Assembly (NCBI GenBank): GCA_022562155.1
Contig: JADFPV010000005.1
Coordinates: 1 to 62,468, forward strand
Length of the DNA stretch: 62,468 nucleotides
Reading direction: 5' to 3'
DNA from: Chloroflexota bacterium
GTDB lineage: Bacteria; Chloroflexota; Dehalococcoidia; DSTF01; RBG-16-68-14
Part shown: positions 7,267-14,080 of the stretch, piece by piece
How positions within the stretch are numbered: the stretch's first letter is position 1
Layout: every line of letters starts with the position of its first letter
The notes under the pieces: generated by a model
Told to the model about the DNA's origin: nothing
Databases searched by the model: none
What the model saw: the letters and a program-made list of their open reading frames with translations, nothing else
Position numbers and translations under genes: made by a program

Positions 7267-8022
7267 CTACGGCACATCCATCTGGCTAAGCCGCCGGACA
7301 GTGAGGTAGAAGAAGCCAATAGTTACGGCGGCGACGCCTACGAGGGCCGCTGGGAATTCGATTGCGCGGCTGCTGAGATCGGCGAAACTAACGTCGTCGA
7401 GGCCATGCACGAGGCCGAGCGTGTAGCCGCGAACGCTGAGATAGCGGATGCCGCCTAGAAACGAGCTGACCACGCCTTCCCAGAGCACTACGTAGACCAG
7501 CGCATAGGGTAAGGCACGCGTGCTCATGAGGCCTGCCCACGTGAAGAGAGAGGTGTATGCGACGGAGCCAAGGAACAGCGCGAGTCCTATTGCGGCGATG
7601 GCCCGAGGCGTGCTGTCAAACAGGACGATCTTCGATCCGATGGTGCCTGCGCCAAGCCAGGCCGCGATCACGCCGCTCAGCACGATCAGCGGGAGGCCGA
7701 TTGCGAGGGCGGCTGCCAACTTTGCCACTACGATCTGGTAGCGCGGTACAGGCCGCAACGTGAGGTAGTTTAGCGTTTGATCTTCCACCTCGTTGCCAAA
7801 CAGCGCCGTCGCGAGCACCAGGCTGACGATGGGCATGACCCCTCCGATGAGCAGGCCATCCAGGAGTGTGTCTACGAACTCTTCATTCGACGTTTCGTCC
7901 TCGCCTAAGGTGAGCGCAACAAGCACCGCTAGCCCAACTGGCAGCGCGGCCAGGAGCAGCAGCAGCAGCAGCCTCCACTTACCCGTGAGCTGCCTGAGCG
8001 AAAGTCGAAATAGCGCTCCCAT
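7267..8022 (-). CDS. ABC-2 type transporter permease
   Basis: The 251-aa protein has about six transmembrane helices. After the amphipathic start MGALFRLSLRQLTGKWR comes the first helix LLLLLLLAALPVGLAVLVAL, then a large loop and IVSLVLATALFGNEVEDQT. The LRPVPRYQIVVAKL segment is typical of ABC-2 export permeases, where the domain contacts the ATPase. It directly abuts the ATPase gene at 8023, so the two form one exporter. The substrate cannot be read from sequence. Confidence 0.8.
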   Translation of the reverse strand: MGALFRLSLRQLTGKWRLLLLLLLAALPVGLAVLVALTLGEDETSNEEFVDTLLDGLLIGGVMPIVSLVLATALFGNEVEDQTLNYLTLRPVPRYQIVVAKLAAALAIGLPLIVLSGVIAAWLGAGTIGSKIVLFDSTPRAIAAIGLALFLGSVAYTSLFTWAGLMSTRALPYALVYVVLWEGVVSSFLGGIRYLSVRGYTLGLVHGLDDVSFADLSSRAIEFPAALVGVAAVTIGFFYLTVRRLSQMDVP

Positions 8023-8967
8023 TTAGGCCTCTGCCAGGTAGCCGAAGACGCTCTCCAGCGATTCGTCAAGCGGCTCGACGCGCAAGAGCCGGATACTCTG
8101 TTCCTTCGCAATCTGAGGAATCGAGCGCTGCAACGCTTCTACGTTTCTGCTGAGGACGACAAGTGCGTCCTGATCGACGACGTTCACCGAGTCGACGGCT
8201 TCCAGGCTTATCAAGGCGGCAGCCATCGCTCTGGCGTTGCTCGACACGACGCGCACGTTATAGGGTTGTTCGTCCAGTTTCGCCCTGATGGCGTGGAAAT
8301 CGCCGGAAGCGGCCAGTTTGCCGGCAACCATGAGCAAGATGTTGTCGGCGAGCGTTTCGACCTCGTCCAGGACGTGCGACGAAATCAGGATCGTGCGGCC
8401 TTCGGCTGCTTGCTCGAGCATGAGCTGTTCGAACTCAAGCCGTTGTCGCGGGTCGGTGCCGCTCAGGGGCTCGTCCAGCACGAGTAGTTCTGGTTCGTTG
8501 ACGAGCGCCACCGCCAGCCGCATGCGCTGACGCATCCCTCGTGAGTACGTTCCCAGTGTGCGCCCGGCCACGTCTGAGAGGCCGACCCGTTCGATCGCAA
8601 GACCGACGGCAGCGTCTACGTCGCTCAGTTCGTGCATCTCGGCGGCGAGCGCTACGAACTCGCGCCCCGTGAGGACGTCGTACACGGCTTCCTGTTCCGT
8701 CATCACGCCGACACGGCGGTACAGGTCAGGACTGCTGCGTGGCGGTTGGCCTAAGATTCTGATCGAACCCTCGGAGGGCTTTGCCAGGCCGGTAATCATG
8801 CGCAACAGTGTCGTTTTGCCCGCCCCGTTACTGCCGACCAGCCCCGTGATGCCGGGTAGCACTTGGAAGGAGATGTCGTTGACAGCGACGACGTTGCCAA
8901 ACCACTTCGAGACGTTCTGCACGTCGATCGAAGGTTCGTGGGCCGTGGGCGTGTCGGCGTTTGTCAC
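8023..8967 (-). CDS. ABC transporter ATP-binding protein (ABC-2 type)
   Basis: I chose the GTG at 8967 because it overlaps the stop of the upstream permease (GTGA), giving 314 aa. It has Walker A GSNGAGKT, a signature of the ABC-2 export type (TYSRGMRQRM) and Walker B LLVLDEPLSG followed by a D-loop. The H-loop is in ISSHVLDEVE. The C-terminal 80 residues are the usual regulatory extension of CcmA/DRA-type ATPases. It pairs with the permeases at 7267 and 8964. Confidence 0.85.
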   Translation of the reverse strand: MTNADTPTAHEPSIDVQNVSKWFGNVVAVNDISFQVLPGITGLVGSNGAGKTTLLRMITGLAKPSEGSIRILGQPPRSSPDLYRRVGVMTEQEAVYDVLTGREFVALAAEMHELSDVDAAVGLAIERVGLSDVAGRTLGTYSRGMRQRMRLAVALVNEPELLVLDEPLSGTDPRQRLEFEQLMLEQAAEGRTILISSHVLDEVETLADNILLMVAGKLAASGDFHAIRAKLDEQPYNVRVVSSNARAMAAALISLEAVDSVNVVDQDALVVLSRNVEALQRSIPQIAKEQSIRLLRVEPLDESLESVFGYLAEA

Positions 8968-9896
8968 AGCGCCATCCTCCGGTACTGCCACCAGAGCACA
9001 AGGCCCGGAACGACGGTCAGGATCAGGAGCCACGCGACCGGCACAGCGCTGCTGTGTTCGCGGACCAGTTCGGCAACGTCCGATTCGTTGTCGTCATCGA
9101 AGATGAGGTCGCTGACGTGCAGGGGAACCTCGGGAAGCGATACGAGCGCGAGCCACTTCGCGGCGTCACCAGTCACGGGCTCACATTCGCTCTGGACCGC
9201 CCCGAGCCGGCCGTGCCCGTGGTCTTCGCAAAAGGTGAGAGAGCCGGCTACAACGGGTGTGATGACGAACAGAGCGATGACGATCGCGGCGGCATACGTC
9301 CGCCGGATCGTGAACGTTGATACGGCTAACGGGATTGAGGTCGCGAAGGCGGCGATGGCGGCTCCCACGGCGAGGAGGCGCGGAATATCGAGCCACTGAT
9401 CACGGAGATAGTCAAGCGGCTCATCCGCCGCAAACGTTAGGCCGATAAAGAGGACCACCTGGCCGGCATACACAAGCGCGAGCATAACCGAGAAGAAGGC
9501 GAACCAGCGCCCAATGACGTAATCCGTGGTTGTCAAGGGGCGCACCAGGTAGAGGTCTATCACGCGGTCTCGCCGGTCAGGAATGAGCATCTCGGGCGCC
9601 GTTGTGGCTGAAAACAGCAAGATGACGATGTTGATGATCCAGTAGTAATCTGCGTGCGTTGGGACGTCTTGGAGGATGTCGGCGGTGGAAGCGATGAAGC
9701 TAAACAGGAAGGCAGGCACCATCACCGCGAAGAATAGGAGGCCGGGCAGGACTTTCGATTGCCACCCACGTCCTAATCCGATGGCGGTCCGTACGCCGTT
9801 GACGAACAGAGCCTGCCGCGCTCGCATGCGGCCTTCGCGGGGGCCATCGTAGTGCTGGTACCCCAGATCGAAGACTTCGCCGGTGGCTTCAGTCAT
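8964..9896 (-). CDS. ABC-2 type transporter permease
   Basis: The 310-aa permease has six or more hydrophobic helices. The cytosolic start EVFDLGYQHYDGPREGR and the stretch LIPDRRDRVIDLYLVRPLTT match ABC-2 permeases of the NatB/DrrB-like class. A Cys-containing extracytoplasmic loop (FCEDHGHG) lies near residue 230. Its ATG overlaps the end of the upstream ATPase by 8 nt, and its stop overlaps the downstream ATPase start. These two ATPases and two permeases are therefore one operon, probably two exporters or one heteromeric one. Confidence 0.8.
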   Translation of the reverse strand: MTEATGEVFDLGYQHYDGPREGRMRARQALFVNGVRTAIGLGRGWQSKVLPGLLFFAVMVPAFLFSFIASTADILQDVPTHADYYWIINIVILLFSATTAPEMLIPDRRDRVIDLYLVRPLTTTDYVIGRWFAFFSVMLALVYAGQVVLFIGLTFAADEPLDYLRDQWLDIPRLLAVGAAIAAFATSIPLAVSTFTIRRTYAAAIVIALFVITPVVAGSLTFCEDHGHGRLGAVQSECEPVTGDAAKWLALVSLPEVPLHVSDLIFDDDNESDVAELVREHSSAVPVAWLLILTVVPGLVLWWQYRRMAL

Positions 9897-10797
9897 CGTT
9901 CTGTTTCCTGAAGATGTCTGTCAGGCCTCCGCGCCGGGGCGCCAGGCGATGGAGGCGTACTTCCGTCTCGACGATCGCATCGCGAACGGCGTCATACAGC
10001 TCATCGTTAGCAAGCTCAACGAGAAGCGACTTCCCGTCTTTGCTCGTTTCGATACCGCGATTAGACAGGGCGGTGGCCAGCTTCTCTGCGTCGTCGACTT
10101 CGACAACCAGCGTCGAAGTCTCCCGAGTGAAGCCGGACACGGGGCCTTGCTCCACGACGTGGCCGCCCTCGAGCACGATGAGCCGGTCGCACGTGCGATG
10201 GACGTCGCCCATGAGGTGGGTCGACAGCAGGATGCTGATGCCGGCCTCGCGGCTCGTTCGCCGGATCAGTTCCAGCATCTCTTCTCGGCCCGCCGGATCG
10301 AGGCCGGCGGTGGCCTCGTCCATCAGCACGAGGACAGGATCGTGGACCAGCGCCTGCGCCAGCTTGACGCGCTGCTTCATGCCGGTGGAGTATTCGCTTA
10401 GCGGCCGGTAGCGCTCCTCATGCAGGCCGACGTGGCGGAGGACGTCCGCTGCCCGAATACGCGCGTAATGGGGCGGCAGACCGCTGACCTGGGCCAAATG
10501 GCCGAGGAACTCCGTGGCCGAGATTGCGGGCGGGAGGCAGTCGTGCTCGGGCATGTAACCAAGCCGCCCTCTTGCCTCGAGCGCGTCGTAGGTGGGCATT
10601 CCCAGAACGGTGACCGAGCCTTCCGTCGGCGCGATCAGCCCCAGGAAGAGCTTGATTGCCGTGCTCTTTCCAGCGCCGTTAGGGCCCACCAGGCCGGTAA
10701 CGCCTGCTGTGATCTGGAGATCGACCGATTCGAGGGCGATGATTGAGCCGTAACGCTTCGTCAGGCCCTTCGCTTCAAGGAGCACGGCACCTGCCAT
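9889..10797 (-). CDS. ABC transporter ATP-binding protein (ABC-2 type)
   Basis: The 302-aa ATPase has Walker A GPNGAGKS near residue 38, Q-loop region GYMPEHDCLP, signature YSTGMKQRVKLAQAL, Walker B LVLMDEATAGLDP and H-loop LLSTHLMGDV. The C-terminal extension is the regulatory type found in drug and antibiotic exporters. It is the first gene of a minus-strand operon that continues through permease, ATPase, permease, RDD and a membrane protein. Confidence 0.85.
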   Translation of the reverse strand: MAGAVLLEAKGLTKRYGSIIALESVDLQITAGVTGLVGPNGAGKSTAIKLFLGLIAPTEGSVTVLGMPTYDALEARGRLGYMPEHDCLPPAISATEFLGHLAQVSGLPPHYARIRAADVLRHVGLHEERYRPLSEYSTGMKQRVKLAQALVHDPVLVLMDEATAGLDPAGREEMLELIRRTSREAGISILLSTHLMGDVHRTCDRLIVLEGGHVVEQGPVSGFTRETSTLVVEVDDAEKLATALSNRGIETSKDGKSLLVELANDELYDAVRDAIVETEVRLHRLAPRRGGLTDIFRKQNDD

Positions 10798-10870
10798 GCG
10801 GCGAGTATAGCGAGGCTCATGGGTGGGTCAAGAATTAGCTGCCCGTCGAACCGAGCCGCTTGATAGGCCG

Positions 10871-11584
10871 TTATTCGGCGCGCGTCAACGTCATTGAGAG
10901 TCGGTATTCGAAGAGGTCAACGTCCAACAGGCCGGCGGTCGCCGTCCGCAGCTCGGGACTAATCGTTCTGGCCACGATTATAATCCGCACACGCTCTGCG
11001 GAGAAGATCTGCGCAATCCGACCTTGGTAGTAGAGGGCCTGGCCGATCGTGCGCTCGTGACCCTTACTTACCTTCAGCTCGATCACCACTGGCGTCCCGT
11101 CTCGGTCTTTAGCGAGGATATCGATTCGACGTCCCCGGTCGTCTACAGGAAACTCAACCGCCGGATGATCAGGCGCTGCCCATGGTTCCAGTCCATCTTC
11201 TATTAGCCGGAGGTTGCTTGCCAGGTAGTCGCGCAAGTCGGTTTCGTAGGCGAACCTCGTTTCATCCAGATCCTCTTCCTCGATCTCTTCTTCCTCTGGC
11301 GAACCGGAGAGGAACCGTTGATAAATGCTGAGATATCTCTGGATGAGACGCCTACCTGGATCCGTTGCCCCATTGGGCCATTTGTCAGAGACGAATTCAT
11401 CGATTAGGTTCTTGTTCGCCAGCAGGTCCGTCACTTTTCCGCGCTTGAGCGTGGACGTATACGAACCGAGCTGGTCAGTGCTCGTCCTGATCGCGGTAGC
11501 CTCCTCCGCGAGCCCGTGAGCTTCCAGGAAGCTCCACGCACTACGCAAAGGTAAGGCTTCAGGATTGTCCGGTAGAGCTGGCAC
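10871..11584 (-). CDS. NucS/DUF91-like PD-(D/E)xK nuclease domain protein
   Basis: The 237-aa protein starts at a GTG with GGAG close upstream. The C-terminal half has the PD-(D/E)xK core: EFPVDDRGRRIDILAKDRDG (Asp) then VVIELKVSKGHERTIGQ (ExK), with conserved Gln. This is the arrangement in NucS/EndoMS and related DUF91 nucleases. The N-terminal half, with an acidic EEEEIEEEDLDE linker, is not the NucS dimerisation domain I would expect. It may be a standalone mismatch- or flap-processing nuclease, or a defence nuclease. No partner gene is adjacent. Confidence 0.65.
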   Translation of the reverse strand: MPALPDNPEALPLRSAWSFLEAHGLAEEATAIRTSTDQLGSYTSTLKRGKVTDLLANKNLIDEFVSDKWPNGATDPGRRLIQRYLSIYQRFLSGSPEEEEIEEEDLDETRFAYETDLRDYLASNLRLIEDGLEPWAAPDHPAVEFPVDDRGRRIDILAKDRDGTPVVIELKVSKGHERTIGQALYYQGRIAQIFSAERVRIIIVARTISPELRTATAGLLDVDLFEYRLSMTLTRAE

Positions 11585-11621
11585 TTCTCCGGTATTCTAC
11601 TGCACCACCGGCCCACTGTGG

Positions 11622-12119
11622 TTAGGCGTTAGCCCTCGCCAGCGCCTCGTAGAACGCGTCGCTGAAGGCTTGGTGGAACGCCCCAGGCTGGCCGTCCGAG
11701 CACTGGCAGGGCCCGCTCTCGCCTGTGGAGCCTGAGGCGGCAGCGTAGGCTGCCTCGACGCGGTCCTGCTGTTCGTACGCTGGGATCTCAAGGGGATGCC
11801 TTCGTCCTTTTGTCCATCCGCTCAGGACCTTCTGAATGAAGTACCGGACGTAGAACGGTCGAATAAACCAAACGCCGGGCCCGCCCGCGCCCTGCTTGAT
11901 GTGAAACAGCTCGTGGGCGATCAGGGCGACGCCCTGGGCGCTGCACGGGTCGAACTTCTCGTCCGCGAAGTAGATGCGCCTGCCGACGGTGATCGCATGA
12001 GGGTTGCCCGTGGCGTAGAAGGGCAGTCCTTCATGGAAGGACACGGTCCCCATATCGACGTCCGGGTACATGCGCGAGTAGAATCGCTTGAGGCACTCAT
12101 GGAAGCCGAGCCTGGGCAT
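11622..12119 (-). CDS. DUF4157-like putative metallopeptidase
   Basis: This 165-aa protein carries the HExxH zinc motif in ALIAHELFHIKQGAG near residue 92, preceded by AITVGRRIYFADEKFDP. That is the standard layout of the DUF4157 (eCIS-core) domain. A Shine-Dalgarno GGAGGT ends about 4 nt before the ATG. There is no signal peptide. The C-terminal tail includes a CQCSDGQ segment. DUF4157 domains often sit at the front of secreted or contractile-injection effectors; here it is a short standalone protein with no such system nearby. Confidence 0.6.
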   Translation of the reverse strand: MPRLGFHECLKRFYSRMYPDVDMGTVSFHEGLPFYATGNPHAITVGRRIYFADEKFDPCSAQGVALIAHELFHIKQGAGGPGVWFIRPFYVRYFIQKVLSGWTKGRRHPLEIPAYEQQDRVEAAYAAASGSTGESGPCQCSDGQPGAFHQAFSDAFYEALARANA

Positions 12120-12219
12120 CGTAACCTCCGTCAGGCTTCACCGCCTTGTTGACGGCGCAATGATACCAGAAGGCCGCGTATTGCTGCGCTGAGAAGGCCG
12201 GTGATAGCCTGAACACGAT

Positions 12220-13425
12220 ATGAGGCGGGAGTTGTGGGACCGAGGCTGCCTACTGGCGTCGCTCACGGTTGCGGCCTGCCTGCTGGGTGCCTGGTCGATA
12301 TCACTAGCCATTTCGATACCCGATGAGGACGACTTCAATGTGGTCTATTGGGAGATCAGGCATATACCGGGCAAGTGGCTGTACTTGACCGGTGAGTTCA
12401 TCAACGGGGAACTGTCCGAAGCGCAGGAGGACGAGCGGCTAGGACAGTTCTTGCTTGTTGCACAGCGCATCGAAGAACTAGAGCGCTCCTTTTCCGCCGG
12501 GGATGCCGACGAGTTGCAACGCTTGGTCCAGCAGCGGGATGAGCTAGAGAATGATGTCGAGGCGATCATCGAAGGGCGTCTCACGGCGCTCCTGGCGGGA
12601 ACGGGCCTGGAGTCGTCGCTGCCGCTGTTCCCAAATGCGCGGTGGGTGTTTCCACCTGTGGATGTCGAGTTCGACGAGGCGCCGCGGTCGCTGACGATCT
12701 CGCCGCGCGACAGGATCGAGCTAGTTGATCGCAGGCCGCTACGGCCCGGGCTGTCGCTCGATGAGGCGGTGGAGCGTGAGGCGGAGACGGAGAGGGCTGG
12801 TGACGTTTCGGCGCTTGTTGGGTCCTTGTCCGGCGCGGCGACCTACCCCAGCATCGTCGCTCCTAGAGGCGACTACCGATCGCTCGTCTCAACGATCGCG
12901 CACGAGTGGGTGCACCATTATTTGTTCTTCAAACCGCTGGGTGGGCACTATTACGACAGCATTGCGCTGCGCACCCTAAACGAGACTGTGGCCGATATCG
13001 CTGGTGATGCGCTCGCCGCGATGTTCGTTGACAGGCATCCCTTGCCGGCGCAGATTACATCGCTGTTTCCACCGCCGCGAGAGGCGCCGGACGTGGACGT
13101 CGACGCGTTCCTCCGAGAGTTGCGCCTTGATGTTGAATCGCTGCTGACGGCGGGTCAGATTGAAGTCGCTGAGGCGCTGATGGAGGAGCGGAGGCTCGAG
13201 CTCGTCGGTCAGGGTGTGGTGTTCCGCCGCATCAATCAGGCCTTTTTCGCCGCGAGGGGCATCTATGCGACAACGCCAGGCTCGGTCGACCCAACTGGCC
13301 CGAAGCTGCGCGCGCTTTTCCAACAATCGGACGATGTGGGTGAGTTCCTACGTGCCGCCGCCAGATTTACGGCGACGGCGGACTTGGACGCGGCCATCGC
13401 GGACGGCGATGCCAGATTGGAGTAA
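12220..13425 (+). CDS. Membrane-anchored HExxH putative zinc metallopeptidase
   Basis: The 401-aa protein has an N-terminal anchor (residues 11-32, CLLASLTVAACLLGAWSISL), a coiled-coil-like Gln/Glu-rich region about residues 65-120 and a peptidase-like part. The motif TIAHEWVHHYLF (His at residue 228) and a downstream NETVADIAGD give HExxH plus a candidate third ligand Glu, a gluzincin-like arrangement. The enzyme would face outside. I know no characterised close relative. It is divergent from the DUF4157 gene. Confidence 0.55.
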   Translation: MRRELWDRGCLLASLTVAACLLGAWSISLAISIPDEDDFNVVYWEIRHIPGKWLYLTGEFINGELSEAQEDERLGQFLLVAQRIEELERSFSAGDADELQRLVQQRDELENDVEAIIEGRLTALLAGTGLESSLPLFPNARWVFPPVDVEFDEAPRSLTISPRDRIELVDRRPLRPGLSLDEAVEREAETERAGDVSALVGSLSGAATYPSIVAPRGDYRSLVSTIAHEWVHHYLFFKPLGGHYYDSIALRTLNETVADIAGDALAAMFVDRHPLPAQITSLFPPPREAPDVDVDAFLRELRLDVESLLTAGQIEVAEALMEERRLELVGQGVVFRRINQAFFAARGIYATTPGSVDPTGPKLRALFQQSDDVGEFLRAAARFTATADLDAAIADGDARLE

Positions 13426-13453
13426 GCGGCTCGCGGGAGTAAGATAGGTAGCG

Positions 13454-14080
13454 ATGAGCGACGAGCCGAGCCACAGCGATGCCCGGCCGGTTCGCACAGT
13501 GAAGCCGGGCGACCGGGTTCTTCGCGTGCGCACGCGGCGGGCACGACTGCCAATGATCGAGCGCGGCGTTTCCACGCCCGTAGCCGAGGGCCTTCAATTC
13601 CTGATCGACATTGGCACGCAGACGCCCGTATTGTGGTTCATCGGTGTGCTTGGCGTGCTAGTGGTCCTGGTGCCGATCCCGGTGTGGTTGTTCGAACGGA
13701 CGGGCGACAACGCGGACGTCACCAGCTACTGGGTCGGGCTTTGGTGGGCCGTCTCAGCGTTTACTACAGTCGGCCATAGCGGCGTCAGCGTGGACACAGT
13801 GGGTGGTCGGGTTGTCGGATCAATCTACACTGCGGTCGGCGTAGGGCTGTTCTTTGGTAGCGTGATCGCGGCCTTCAGCTCGTACTTCATCCTCACCTGG
13901 CGTAAGCCGAAGCGGCAGCTCGTCGACACCATTAACTACTATCTCCAGCGGATCGATGAACTCTCGCCGGAAGAGATCGAAGACCTGGAGGACATGACGA
14001 GAGGCCTACTCCTGACCGCGAAGGAGCGTGCTGAAGAAGAAGGCCGGGAAGGCCTGGAATCCGAGGAAACGTCTAGCTAG
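13454..14080 (+). CDS. Two-helix pore-loop (potassium-channel-like) protein with altered filter
   Basis: The 208-aa protein has the two-TM channel layout: TM1 about residues 57-80 (VLWFIGVLGVLVVLVPIPVW), a pore region YWVGLWWAVSAFTTVGHSG and TM2 about residues 116-140. The filter position reads T105-V-G-H-S-G110 instead of TVGYGD, so the aromatic, second Gly and Asp are changed. The C-terminus (residues 150-208) is acidic and helical, with no RCK domain. The gene ends tail-to-tail with the PBP1A gene, overlapping by 4 nt. It is probably a cation channel; potassium selectivity is doubtful. Confidence 0.65.
   Translation: MSDEPSHSDARPVRTVKPGDRVLRVRTRRARLPMIERGVSTPVAEGLQFLIDIGTQTPVLWFIGVLGVLVVLVPIPVWLFERTGDNADVTSYWVGLWWAVSAFTTVGHSGVSVDTVGGRVVGSIYTAVGVGLFFGSVIAAFSSYFILTWRKPKRQLVDTINYYLQRIDELSPEEIEDLEDMTRGLLLTAKERAEEEGREGLESEETSS

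Noticed and set aside
6237-7289. 350-codon plus-strand frame opposite RDD and membrane-protein genes
   Set aside because: Antisense shadow of two coupled genes with clear membrane-protein character.
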